This document shows positions 44,003 to 52,396 of a DNA stretch of 64,000 nucleotides, piece by piece (position 1 is the first letter of the stretch; every line of letters starts with the position of its first letter). The stretch comes from Hahella sp. CCB-MM4 (GTDB lineage: Bacteria > Pseudomonadota > Gammaproteobacteria > Pseudomonadales > Oleiphilaceae). The notes beneath the pieces are model-generated. The model worked only from the letters and a program-made list of their open reading frames with translations, had not been told where the DNA came from and did not search any database. The DNA is taken from NCBI RefSeq assembly GCF_002260525.1, contig NZ_MRYI01000008.1:1-64000 (forward strand), in the 5' to 3' direction. Both the position numbers and the translations under genes were made by a program.

Positions 44003-44259
44003 CAAACGGTTTTGGGCCGCCTGTCCCCTTGCATATACTTGGCGACGAAAACGCAGTGGCCATATTTTTCAAAGGACCAGGCCATGGTTTGATTAAGGGC
44101 ATTCATAACCTTTTGATATTCACCAAAGACCTGGGTGCTCATGCGATTAGGCTGAACCTCTATATCGGCGAAGGAAGTCAATTTGGCGATAACATCTTTA
44201 ACCGGTGGTTTAAAATCGGCATCAAACGGATAAAAACTGAGTTCAACAGATAACTCCAT
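44002..44259 (-). CDS. MTH1187-family thiamine-binding-like protein, 85 aa
   Basis: The 85-residue protein has the ferredoxin-like layout of the MTH1187/YkoF group: ELSVELSFYPFDADF, then FADIEVQPNRMSTQVFGEYQ, then SFEKYGHCVFVAKYMQGD. Members bind thiamine or related ligands. GGGAGG precedes the ATG at 44259. It overlaps the tmcA start. Confidence 0.8.
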   Translation of the reverse strand: MELSVELSFYPFDADFKPPVKDVIAKLTSFADIEVQPNRMSTQVFGEYQKVMNALNQTMAWSFEKYGHCVFVAKYMQGDRRPKTV

Positions 44260-44452
44260 GATGACCTCCCGTCATATTTCGGATGAATTGCTGAAATGGT
44301 ATCAATCAGACCGGCCTCTGTCATGAAGATGTTTCAAGTCAGAGCTTCGCTTCCCGGATCATTCGCCTCTATAATATTGGTCCATAAAAACCCGCCGATG
44401 ATCAGTGCATGCGGCCCAGGGTTCCGAATAATATGTTGGGGGGAAACTGCAA

Positions 44453-45079
44453 GTGTTCGATATCAGACGATTGGCTGAATGCAGCCAGGAAATTATCAGT
44501 GCAGGTCAGTTTTTATACGGCAAAGGCTGGTCCCCGGCCACCAGTAGCAATTATTCATCCCGAATAGACTGGGAACACGTGGCCATCACCGTTTCCGGCA
44601 AACACAAAGGCGAACTGACTCCCAGGGACATTATGGTCGTGGATCTAAAGGGAAGGCCTGTTGCCAGTGAGGCGAAGCCTTCTGCTGAGACATTGCTGCA
44701 TACCGTGATCTACCAGGAAAAGCCTGAAGTCGGTGCAGTACTGCATACCCATTCTGTATGTGCGACGGTCGTGTCACGTTACTATGCGGATCGCAACAGT
44801 CTTGAGCTGCAGGATTATGAATTGCAGAAAGCGTTTGCCGGGATTACCAGCCATGAAGGGATGGTGAACATCCCCATATACGAGAATACACAGGATATCG
44901 GGCAGCTTTCCGAAGATACCAGGAAGCTCTTCCTGGAGCATCCGGAATGTCCGGGATACCTGATCCGAGGGCATGGTGTTTACACCTGGGGGCAAACTAT
45001 GCAGGAATGCCTGCGCCATATAGAAGCGATGGAATTCTTGTTAAGCTGTGAATTAGAAATGCTGAGGATTAAACGATGA
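44453..45079 (+). CDS. mtnB: Methylthioribulose-1-phosphate dehydratase, 208 aa
   Basis: Class II aldolase-fold enzyme with LHTHSVCATVV (H98 and H100) and IRGHGVYTWG (H174) as zinc ligands. It dehydrates methylthioribulose-1-phosphate in methionine salvage. The start is GTG at 44453 after a GGGGGGAAAC ribosome-site-like sequence. mtnD starts within its last codons (4-bp overlap). Confidence 0.9.
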   Translation: MFDIRRLAECSQEIISAGQFLYGKGWSPATSSNYSSRIDWEHVAITVSGKHKGELTPRDIMVVDLKGRPVASEAKPSAETLLHTVIYQEKPEVGAVLHTHSVCATVVSRYYADRNSLELQDYELQKAFAGITSHEGMVNIPIYENTQDIGQLSEDTRKLFLEHPECPGYLIRGHGVYTWGQTMQECLRHIEAMEFLLSCELEMLRIKR

Positions 45080-45636
45080 GTAGTTTGAGAATTTATAACG
45101 AGACTGATTTTGGTGAGCCGGTATCGTATACAGAAGACGGTGCGGAAATCAGTCGGCAACTCAATGAGATGGGGGTTCGCTTTGAACGCTGGTCAACTCG
45201 TGATTTGGGAGCAAGTGCGTCTCCGGATGATATTCTGACAGCATATGCCGATGAAGTAGAGCGTTTGAAAAAGGAAAACGGTTTTACCACGGCGGATGTC
45301 ATCAGTTTGAACAGCAATCATCCCCAAAAGGATGAGTTGCGTAAGAAATTCCTGGACGAACATCGCCACTCGGAAGATGAAGTCCGCTTTTTTGTCAGAG
45401 GGCAGGGGCTGTTTTATCTGCATCTGGAAGACAAAGTCTATGTTGTGCAATGTTGCCAGGACGACCTGATCAGTGTGCCCAATGGCACCAAGCACTGGTT
45501 TGATATGGGACCGACTCCGGAATTCACCTGTGTTCGTCTGTTTACCAACCCTGAAGGTTGGGTAGCCCAGTTTACTGGTGATGAAATCGCCTCCCATGGG
45601 CCTCGATTCGAGCAGTTGTTACCTGAGGCCTGCTGA
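45076..45636 (+). CDS. mtnD: Acireductone dioxygenase, 186 aa
   Basis: Cupin enzyme with the metal ligands in EHRHSEDEVRFFV (His, His and Glu) and a later H in GTKHWFDMG. It splits acireductone to formate and the keto acid precursor of methionine. Its ATG overlaps mtnB by 4 bp. mtnC follows 89 bp later. Confidence 0.92.
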   Translation: MSSLRIYNETDFGEPVSYTEDGAEISRQLNEMGVRFERWSTRDLGASASPDDILTAYADEVERLKKENGFTTADVISLNSNHPQKDELRKKFLDEHRHSEDEVRFFVRGQGLFYLHLEDKVYVVQCCQDDLISVPNGTKHWFDMGPTPEFTCVRLFTNPEGWVAQFTGDEIASHGPRFEQLLPEAC

Positions 45637-45725
45637 GTTCGCCCAAATAGACCTGAAATCTTCGTAGTAGAAGACAGATTTAATTGAAGTAAAAGACACA
45701 CAGATATAGGAAAACAAGAGACAGC

Positions 45726-46421
45726 ATGACCATCAAAGCTATTTTGACCGATATCGAAGGAACCACCAGCAGTATCAGCTTTGTTCACGAAGTGCTGTTT
45801 CCTTATGCCGCCAGCCGTCTGGAGGCATTTGTCAGGGAGCACCTGAGCGATGATGAGGTGCAGGCTCAGTTGACTGCAGTGTCCGTTGAATCAGGTATCG
45901 ACGTGAGAGATGTGGATGCTCTATGTCGACAGTTGCTTGACTGGATCAGGGAAGACAAGAAAATTACTCCCTTGAAAGCCCTGCAGGGGATGATCTGGAA
46001 GCATGGCTATGCTCAAGGGGACTTTACCGGTCATGTTTATCAAGATGCGGCTGACAACCTGAAATCCTGGCATGAGCAAGGGTTAAAACTGTATGTGTAT
46101 TCCTCCGGCTCTGTGGCTGCCCAGAAGCTGATATTCGGATACTCGGATTTTGGTGATCTGACCCCGCTCTTTTCAGACTACTTTGACACCAAAATAGGCG
46201 GTAAAAAGGAAGCTGCATCTTATGCCGGGATTGTTGAGAAAATTGGATTACCCGCAGAGGAAATCCTGTTTCTTTCCGATGTGCCGGATGAGCTGGATGC
46301 CGCTGCCGCTTCTGGACTGAAGGTTTGTCATCTGGTCCGTGTCGATGAAGTGACCAAACAGGATCGTTATCCCGTGGCGGCAACATTTGATGAGGTGAGA
46401 GCGACCTTTGCCCTGGTCTGA
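45726..46421 (+). CDS. mtnC: Enolase-phosphatase E1, 231 aa
   Basis: HAD-type enzyme beginning ILTDIEGTTSSISFV, with the SSGSVAAQKLIFG motif II and a later FLSDVPDELDAAAASGL. It both enolises and dephosphorylates in methionine salvage. The three genes mtnB-mtnD-mtnC form an operon; mtnA and mtnK/P are not in the window. The stop codon is inside a 20-bp perfect tandem duplication. Confidence 0.93.
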   Translation: MTIKAILTDIEGTTSSISFVHEVLFPYAASRLEAFVREHLSDDEVQAQLTAVSVESGIDVRDVDALCRQLLDWIREDKKITPLKALQGMIWKHGYAQGDFTGHVYQDAADNLKSWHEQGLKLYVYSSGSVAAQKLIFGYSDFGDLTPLFSDYFDTKIGGKKEAASYAGIVEKIGLPAEEILFLSDVPDELDAAAASGLKVCHLVRVDEVTKQDRYPVAATFDEVRATFALV

Positions 46422-46452
46422 GGACTATTTGGCTGGTCTGAGGACTATTTGG
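46413..46452. repeat. Perfect 20-bp tandem duplication across the mtnC stop codon
   Basis: ctggtctgaggactatttgg occurs at 46413-46432 and again at 46433-46452, without a mismatch. The TGA stop of mtnC (46419-46421) lies in the first copy, and a second in-frame-like TGA appears in the copy. Absence of mismatches suggests a young event. Confidence 0.9.
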
Positions 46453-46541
46453 ATTGTATTTAGCTTCGCCTGAGAATGATATGACGACCACGGGTCTTTG
46501 TACGGTTATATTCATTGTGTGGTTGAATAAATCTCGACGGG

Positions 46542-46570
46542 AAGACCTCGATTAGCCGAGGTCTTTTCTC
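46542..46570 (+). terminator. Terminator after the mtn operon
   Basis: aagacctcg (46542-46550) and cgaggtctt (46557-46565) form a 9-bp stem with a 6-bp loop, followed by ttctc. It ends the mtnBDC operon. Confidence 0.7.
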
Positions 46571-46605
46571 ATCCAAGGCCTGAAAACAAGCGTATTATCC
46601 TGATC

Positions 46606-47730
46606 ATGCGACGCATTGAGGACTGTGTGCTTATTCAAGAGCAATCTCTCTCAATCAGCCTGAAAGAGCGAATGAATCCCCAGGGCATGGTTGTCACGTT
46701 GATGATCCTGGTGATGCTGCTATCCACCACAGGCTGTGCGAAGCAAGACACCATGCAAGGCCGTATCCAGGACTATCAGGAACGTCTGGAGCGGGTGTTG
46801 GATACGGAGTTTCCAGAACTTGATGTCGGCGATCCGGCTATTCGATATTCTCTTCCGAAAAATCTTCGCCGCAGTACATCTGCCTTTACCATTAACTGGC
46901 TCGACTTTTTCTCCATCATGCATTGTGACCTCAACCGGCTGGTTGGGCAGCGAAACAGTTCTCTTGGTAAGGTGATGAGTGCCAGCCAGAGATGGCGTTA
47001 TGAACAGGAGTTTCTGGTTGTGGGGCAGCAATGCCTTGAAATGCTCCAGAAGGAGGAGCGTAAACCGGATCTGCAGAAACAGTTAGCTGAAGTGTTGAGG
47101 GTGAAATCTCTCGAAATGGTGGATATTGCCTGGAATGCCACATGGGCTGGACCCGAGTTTCAACAGCTCATGAGTTTTCATGATGGTCCTCTGCCAACCG
47201 ACTTTCGATATGCCGACTGGTCAGAGTTAACCGCCGCACTGGGATTATTAGTGGAGGGCTCTGAGCATCCGACTCGGATGGAAAATAGTTCGGAACCTGA
47301 AGAGATGAATCTGAAGCTGGTGTCCTATCCCGTTGTTGGCCGTTTGCTATTGTCCGTCCGGCAGGCGACCTTGCAAATCGAGAATATTAATCAAGGGCTG
47401 CGCCAGGTAATGTCGCGCCGTCCGGTTTGCTTTAACCAGACTCCCAATCCTAAAGCGAGAATACTGAGTAATGTGTTGACCAATATTTTTATTGTCAAAG
47501 TCCAGCCCTATCTAGCGGAGTTGAATAAGGGGATGGAGCAGTGGAGGCCAATGCTGAAGCGTAGCTACAGCGCGCTTGAAGGAAATGAAGATAATGCCTT
47601 TTACCAGGCTTATCTGGCTGATCATACATTGATGCGCTCTTTCAAACAGAGCCTCACTGAACACGGTATCCTATGGACTGAGTTACTTGCACAATGCGGG
47701 CTGAGCCCCGGAAACCCTCCCAGTCCTTGA
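46606..47730 (+). CDS. DUF3080 lipoprotein, 374 aa
   Basis: A hydrophobic segment ends at LLSTTGC, a lipobox, followed by a long helical domain that matches DUF3080 (for example QDYQERLERVLDTEFP and FFSIMHCDLNRLVGQRNSSLG). The family is restricted to gammaproteobacteria and has no known role. The real start may be the ATG at 46672 (MNPQGM), but its leader lacks basic residues, so the longer start is kept. Confidence 0.75.
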   Translation: MRRIEDCVLIQEQSLSISLKERMNPQGMVVTLMILVMLLSTTGCAKQDTMQGRIQDYQERLERVLDTEFPELDVGDPAIRYSLPKNLRRSTSAFTINWLDFFSIMHCDLNRLVGQRNSSLGKVMSASQRWRYEQEFLVVGQQCLEMLQKEERKPDLQKQLAEVLRVKSLEMVDIAWNATWAGPEFQQLMSFHDGPLPTDFRYADWSELTAALGLLVEGSEHPTRMENSSEPEEMNLKLVSYPVVGRLLLSVRQATLQIENINQGLRQVMSRRPVCFNQTPNPKARILSNVLTNIFIVKVQPYLAELNKGMEQWRPMLKRSYSALEGNEDNAFYQAYLADHTLMRSFKQSLTEHGILWTELLAQCGLSPGNPPSP

Positions 47731-47762
47731 GATTTCTAGCCGTTTGGATAGGACTCCTTGGA

Positions 47763-47781
47763 AAATGACAATAGGTCATTT
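47763..47781. promoter_or_regulatory. Inverted repeat upstream of FHA gene
   Basis: aaatgac (47763-47769) and gtcattt (47775-47781) form a perfect inverted repeat of 7 bp with a 5-bp gap, between the DUF3080 gene and the FHA gene. It is a possible operator. Confidence 0.4.
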
Positions 47782-47875
47782 GTCCGCTTGGCAAAGTTGA
47801 TCATTTTTTGATATGGTTCACATCCCTGGCACGGATAGCCAGAAATTTTCATCATACAAACAGGGATGTCATCAT

Positions 47876-48346
47876 ATGGAAGTAACCTTTTCTGTACTTG
47901 GAACCGACTCTGGTTCTGTCTTTAATCTCTCCTATACCTTCGATTACCGCGGTGGTTTGATCGGTCACTCAACCGATTGTGACTGGTGCTTGCCTGTGGG
48001 GCGGAATACTCATCCAAGGCATGCAAAAGTGATATTTTCCGACGGCGAATTCTTGATTGAAGGCTTGGCCGCTGATGGCTTGATTATCTGTCGCAATACA
48101 ATGCCTCTGGCTCAGGGTGGGCGTTATGCCATTCGTCATGGTGACCAATTTCGAATTGGCTCCTATCAGGTACTTGCTCAGTATCACTCAGATATATTTC
48201 TACCTCCCTGGCTAAACAAGGGAGAGGTCATAGATTTAGCGGACAACCACCGGAAAAGAAAAACCTTGCCCGCTGAATTCAAGAGCTCTGATTTTGATAT
48301 GTTGTTAGCCTTGCTGGGTGAGGAAAAACAGGGACGTCACCACTAA
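47876..48346 (+). CDS. FHA-domain protein, 156 aa
   Basis: The ATG at 47876 (MEVTFSVLG) follows an AGGGA site; the frame extends to 47813. The FHA-fold pattern is seen: an RGGLIGHSTDCDWCLP start, NTHPRHAKVIF, and RHGDQFRIGSYQVLA. The usual arginine of the GRS motif is replaced by histidine (GHS), which may alter phospho-threonine binding. C-terminal 50 residues are polar and charged. Such proteins read kinase signals; the kinase-like gene is next. No type VI genes are nearby. Confidence 0.75.
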   Translation: MEVTFSVLGTDSGSVFNLSYTFDYRGGLIGHSTDCDWCLPVGRNTHPRHAKVIFSDGEFLIEGLAADGLIICRNTMPLAQGGRYAIRHGDQFRIGSYQVLAQYHSDIFLPPWLNKGEVIDLADNHRKRKTLPAEFKSSDFDMLLALLGEEKQGRHH

Positions 48347-48398
48347 CGCCTCAACCCTAATCTCTCTAAATTTATCATGGCCATTAAGGAAGGAACCT

Positions 48399-49451
48399 AT
48401 GAATTCCATGGAAAGTAGTGTCGTACGTTTGCAGTCCAACTCCGCCTCGATAGCAAGAGGAAAAGCACTATCTGTCGGCGGAACAGGGAAAGGATTTTCC
48501 GTCGGGCAGATCGTCAATGATCGATATCTTTTGGTAGAAAAATCCTGTTCGTCGGGGGCCTTTGTGGTGTTCAAAGCTCAGGATTTGTGGAGGTTGGCGG
48601 AATTGGGGCAGGAGCATTTTCTTGCATTCAAAACCCTGAAAAACCAGTGGATAGATTGCCGAGAAGCGGTTAATACGTTGCTGTGTGAGGGGGACATGCT
48701 TCATAAGATTCAGCATGAATCCGTGATAAGAAGCTTTATTTCAGGAAACGAGGATGGTATTCCATTTCTGCTGTTGGAGTGGCACGAGGGACGGACACTG
48801 GAAAACATGATGAAGGATTCTCATTATCCGCTAAGTGCCCAGGTAAAGCGGCGGATTATATGGCAGCTTGTGGCTGTCGTCGGTTCTTTGCACCGGCAGG
48901 GAATTGTGCACGGTGATATCCAACCTGCCAATATTGTTATCAGGCCGGATGGAAGGTTATATCTTAATAATTTTGGAGCTGCGTGCCTGGATAATATGGC
49001 GAAGCTTCCTCAACGCCTCTATCGTGCACTTCCTGATTTCGTCATTAAAAATCATGATCCGACCCAAGCCCCAAAGCGAGAGGGTGACTGGTATGCCATT
49101 TTACAGGTGCTTCGATGCCTGTATTTTGGAGGACCCAGGACCAGAATGCGACCGAAGCCGGGACTAACCTTCTTCCAGATCAGGGCATTACGCAAAGCAC
49201 TCTGGAAGCTGGAAAGGAAAAAAATGCCGGATATTTACCTGCTTGATGAGGTGTTTGGGGTATCTCTGGAGCAATTGAGCACTTGTAACCTGAAGGCGCT
49301 GACGACTGACAGTCGTGCTCAGCAAGCAGAATCAGACAGCCCCCTGAAACATGTTGGACTGGTTTTTTCGGGCTTATGTATCGGAGTGCTGAGCAGCCAA
49401 TATGGATACCTTCTGGATTTGATTAAGGAAGGATGGACCATCATCTCATAG
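48399..49451 (+). CDS. Ser/Thr-kinase-like protein with degenerate motifs and a C-terminal membrane segment, 350 aa
   Basis: The ATG at 48399 has GGAAGGAA upstream. The kinase fold is recognisable: VLR-like lysine K78 (LAFKTLK) and the catalytic loop HGDIQPAN (H171-D173-N178), with the Mg-binding DFG replaced by NFG (N191-F-G193). The Gly-rich loop is also weak (SCSSGAFVV). It is thus a likely pseudokinase or a low-activity kinase. The C-terminus has a hydrophobic segment (HVGLVFSGLCIGVL). It follows an FHA gene, as in the PppA/PpkA/Fha type of regulation, but without type VI secretion genes. Confidence 0.75.
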   Translation: MNSMESSVVRLQSNSASIARGKALSVGGTGKGFSVGQIVNDRYLLVEKSCSSGAFVVFKAQDLWRLAELGQEHFLAFKTLKNQWIDCREAVNTLLCEGDMLHKIQHESVIRSFISGNEDGIPFLLLEWHEGRTLENMMKDSHYPLSAQVKRRIIWQLVAVVGSLHRQGIVHGDIQPANIVIRPDGRLYLNNFGAACLDNMAKLPQRLYRALPDFVIKNHDPTQAPKREGDWYAILQVLRCLYFGGPRTRMRPKPGLTFFQIRALRKALWKLERKKMPDIYLLDEVFGVSLEQLSTCNLKALTTDSRAQQAESDSPLKHVGLVFSGLCIGVLSSQYGYLLDLIKEGWTIIS

Positions 49452-49899
49452 GCCCACCTTCCGTCAGTTTTTGGTGAAACAGACCAACCTGCCATAGATG
49501 ATTTATTTTTCTGTGGGTTGGTCTTTTTCATGATGCCGCTACACACTGGACTAGAGCGAATAGCAGACGATTTTGCTGACTCCTGTCGCTATGATCAGGT
49601 TGTATATGACTGGGTATAAAGATATTGACACTCAGTCACCAAGGGCGTACAAAAATTAATCAGTGCGTAGTTGCCAGGCAGTATCAGGTATTTTTGCACG
49701 GAAACGATTGATACTTGCAGATGTGGATCAGCAACAATGCATAAGTTTTTCTGTTCACTCTATAACTCCGCTTGCGTAAATCCTTCCTCTCTGGAATTTC
49801 ACATATTTCCTAACTGGCCGGTGAACGAAAGCGCGAATTCCACGATTCCCTTCTGCAAACACGTCATTGGTCCTGATGATTCAATAAGAGGATTCAGAC
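49452..49899. other. Intergenic region between pseudokinase and muramidase genes
   Basis: These 448 bp contain a terminator-like hairpin (49481-49528) and then sequence without a supported gene. A weak reading frame over 49671-49958 overlaps the muramidase start and has no coding signs. The start-side segment (49840-49899) is the leader of the muramidase gene. Confidence 0.6.
49481..49528 (+). terminator. Terminator after pseudokinase gene
   Basis: agaccaacc (49481-49489) and ggttggtct (49516-49524) form a 9-bp stem with a 26-bp loop, followed by ttttc. It separates the FHA/kinase unit from the muramidase/holin unit. Confidence 0.6.
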
Positions 49900-51258
49900 A
49901 TGATGGGAGCCGTTACTGCCACACATCTGAATGTAAGATCTCAGCCCAATACCAATAGCCGGATATTGGGTGAAATAGCTTCGGGAACTCTGGTAGAGGT
50001 CGTTGGCCAGAAGAGCGGTTGGTTTGAAATTCAGTACCAGGGCAGACCAGCCTTTGTCTATGGCGACTACATACAGCTCGATAATGATATCCCCCGTCAG
50101 ATTGGGGTAGTGACTGCGAGCCTATTGAATGTGAGGAGCCGTCCGGCCGTGAGCGCGGAGGTGATAGGTACCCTGGGGAGTGGAACCGTGGTTCCTGTGG
50201 TATCAAGTCAGTCCGGTTGGCTGGAAATTCCTTTTCATGGAAGTCTCGGTTATTGCTCAGCCTCTTATATTGAACTGCATCGGCAAGGCCAACGAAGACA
50301 AGGGGTGGTGAGCGCAAGTTTGTTGAATGTCAGGTCGAATCCGACCTCCGAAGCTCCTGTTCTCGGCCAGCTAAGAAGGCAGGCGGAAATCACTGTTGAG
50401 TCGACCTTGGGCGCTTGGCACGAGATTTCATTTAATAACAGCCGAGGTTACGTCGCCGCCCAATACATCAAGCTTCTTCCGGAGAAAGAGGTCACACCTT
50501 CCATCCCGATTGCCGCCAATGAACTGGACGAAGCTCTATCGTCTGATGCTGTTACAGCCCCAGTCGGTGGAGATCAACGCTTTAGTCCGGCTAATCAGTT
50601 ACCCGTTTCGGGGTCCGCCGAAGAGCGCAAAGTCGCATCGACCTGGAATAAGTATGGAGGCCTGCTTGCCCAACTCAGTGATACTGAAGGGGTGGATGAA
50701 GCATGCTCTGTAGCTGTTTTGTGCGTCGAAAGTTCGGGTGAGGGCTTCGATCCGGATAATCAAAATCGCATGGTCATCCGATTCGAAAATCATAAGTTTT
50801 GGAAATACTGGGGGAAGACGGACCCTGCTCGTTATCGACAACATTTTACCTATGATGCAAATCAGGTTTGGAAAGGCCACCAGTGGCGCAAATCGCCCGG
50901 TGACCATTGGCAAATCTTTCACGGTATACAGAAGGCCGAGTGGGAGGTCCTGGAGTTTGCCCGTTCGATTGATAACGATGCTGCACTGATGTCAATCAGC
51001 ATGGGGGGCCCCCAGATTATGGGCTTTAACTATGAAGCATTGGGATTTCGTTCGGTGCAGGAGATGTACAACGCATTCTCTGCGGACATGGGAGCTCAGA
51101 TCACCGGCATGTTCGATTTTATGTCAGCGGCAATGATCAGATATCTCCAGGTTCTCAATTTTGTTGGGTTTGCCGGTCTGTATAACGGGAGTGGCCAGAA
51201 GGATATATACGGTCGCCGGATAAAGAACTTCTACGATGCTTTTAAGCGCATTTCCTGA
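49900..51258 (+). CDS. N-acetylmuramidase with three SH3b domains, 452 aa
   Basis: The ATG at 49900 has GAGG eight bases upstream. Three SH3b domains (about 1-63, 68-133, 137-198) share LNVRSxPxxxxxxL and GW/WxEI patterns. After a linker, a muramidase domain (DUF3380 type) starts near residue 250: VAVLCVESSGEGFDPDNQNR contains the catalytic glutamate. It cuts peptidoglycan. No signal peptide is seen, so export may depend on the holin encoded next. The domain order (SH3 in front) is unlike typical phage endolysins, which place binding domains behind. Confidence 0.85.
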   Translation: MMGAVTATHLNVRSQPNTNSRILGEIASGTLVEVVGQKSGWFEIQYQGRPAFVYGDYIQLDNDIPRQIGVVTASLLNVRSRPAVSAEVIGTLGSGTVVPVVSSQSGWLEIPFHGSLGYCSASYIELHRQGQRRQGVVSASLLNVRSNPTSEAPVLGQLRRQAEITVESTLGAWHEISFNNSRGYVAAQYIKLLPEKEVTPSIPIAANELDEALSSDAVTAPVGGDQRFSPANQLPVSGSAEERKVASTWNKYGGLLAQLSDTEGVDEACSVAVLCVESSGEGFDPDNQNRMVIRFENHKFWKYWGKTDPARYRQHFTYDANQVWKGHQWRKSPGDHWQIFHGIQKAEWEVLEFARSIDNDAALMSISMGGPQIMGFNYEALGFRSVQEMYNAFSADMGAQITGMFDFMSAAMIRYLQVLNFVGFAGLYNGSGQKDIYGRRIKNFYDAFKRIS

Positions 51259-51333
51259 TACATGAAAGCCTGAAACTAAAAAGGAAAGCTGCGTGAAGAC
51301 AAGTTGGAATTTTGATTGCCAAGGAGAAAAACA

Positions 51334-51756
51334 ATGAATGTCCTGTCATTTATCAGCAGTATCTTTGAGCCAGCGGTTAGGTTGGTGGATGAGCTGCACA
51401 CCAGCGAAGAAGAAAAGCTGGATATGAGACGTCGGATTCAGCAGATTGAGAATGAGTTTCTCGGTAAGGTGCTGGAATATGAGACCAAACTCATGGATAA
51501 CCAGGCCACAATCATCAAGGCTGAGGCCATGGGACAGTCGTGGCTGCAGCGTAGTTGGCGTCCTATCACCATGTTAACTTTTCTGGTCCTGGTGGTATTT
51601 GATAGCTTCGGGATTCTGGCAACGCCTCTGGCGGATGAAGCCTGGCTGTTATTGCAAATAGGCTTGGGAGGGTATGTTGCCGGCCGGTCAGCGGAAAAGA
51701 TTACCAGCCAGGTGATGGGAGCTCGTGCCAGAAGGGATAACGAAGCCAAAGGTTAG
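51334..51756 (+). CDS. 3TM holin-like membrane protein, 140 aa
   Basis: The ATG at 51334 has AAGGAG seven bases upstream; the frame starts earlier. An amphipathic, charged N-terminal half (EEEKLDMRRRIQQIENEF) is followed by SWRPITMLTFLVLVVFDSFG and a second hydrophobic segment. This layout matches the GTA-type 3TM holins (PF11351). Holins make membrane lesions that let muramidases reach the wall. It lies 75 bp after the muramidase gene. Its stop overlaps the first unit of a tandem array. Confidence 0.8.
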   Translation: MNVLSFISSIFEPAVRLVDELHTSEEEKLDMRRRIQQIENEFLGKVLEYETKLMDNQATIIKAEAMGQSWLQRSWRPITMLTFLVLVVFDSFGILATPLADEAWLLLQIGLGGYVAGRSAEKITSQVMGARARRDNEAKG

Positions 51757-51874
51757 GAAACAGAAGGCTATCAAACAGAAAGCGATAAATCCCAGGAAAA
51801 GCTGACACTATTTATTAACAGGCAAAGCTGGTGCTATCAATCACAGGCAAAGCTAGCGCTATCAATAAAAAGGA
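51750..51874. repeat. About 25-bp degenerate tandem units after the holin stop
   Basis: Five units of about 25 bp begin around 51750, 51775, 51800, 51825 and 51850. The last two share aagctggtgctatcaatcac-like text with the motif ctatcaat. The first includes the holin stop codon (51754-51756), and the last ends in AAAAAGGAC, which is the ribosome site of the next gene. Confidence 0.75.
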
Positions 51875-51880
51875 CATGTT

Positions 51881-52384
51881 TTGGCAATCATACATTTGGT
51901 AGAAGGACCGGTGGGAGCAGGTAAGTCCACTTACGCTTCGCAACTGGGTCAGGAATATCGAGCGCCTGTGCTGAATCTGGATGACTGGATGGTCACCCTA
52001 TTCAGCCCGGATCGCCCAATGGAAAATGCCATTGAATGGTATATCGAGCGTAAAGAACGTTGCATAGAGCAGATTTGGAAAGTCACCTCAGAGATAATCA
52101 GCTCAGGAAACGACGTCATTCTTGAGCTGGGACTGATTCAACAGGCAAGTCGGCAAAAATTTTTCGACAAGGTGGAGTTTGCCCGTTACATGATGAGAAT
52201 TTATGTGCTGGATGCGCCGAGGGAAATTCGGCGGATGCGGGTTCAGCGGCGCAACAGGGAGCAGGGAACCACCTATTCCATGGCGGTTCCAGATCACGTA
52301 TTCGAGATGGCGAGTAATCTGTGGGAGCCCGTTGAACAGCTCGAATGCAACGGTTACGAAGTTAAATACATTTCAACTGTATAA
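51881..52384 (+). CDS. P-loop NTPase / predicted kinase, 167 aa
   Basis: The start is TTG at 51881, preceded by AGGA. Walker A (EGPVGAGKSTYA) and LNLDDWMVTLF indicate a small phosphotransferase-type P-loop protein (AAA_33-like), with a DAPREIRRMRVQRRN lid segment. The substrate is unknown. It may belong functionally to the muramidase/holin unit or be independent. Confidence 0.8.
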   Translation: MAIIHLVEGPVGAGKSTYASQLGQEYRAPVLNLDDWMVTLFSPDRPMENAIEWYIERKERCIEQIWKVTSEIISSGNDVILELGLIQQASRQKFFDKVEFARYMMRIYVLDAPREIRRMRVQRRNREQGTTYSMAVPDHVFEMASNLWEPVEQLECNGYEVKYISTV

Positions 52385-52396
52385 TCGGTTCTGTTT

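Noticed and set aside
49671-49958. Reading frame between pseudokinase and muramidase genes
   Set aside because: It overlaps the muramidase start in another frame, lacks a ribosome site and has an amino acid composition unlike neighbouring proteins.
47876-52384. Prophage or type VI secretion remnant
   Set aside because: Muramidase and holin alone suggest phage, and FHA plus kinase suggest type VI secretion, but no capsid, tail, integrase, VgrG, Hcp or sheath gene is present in the window.
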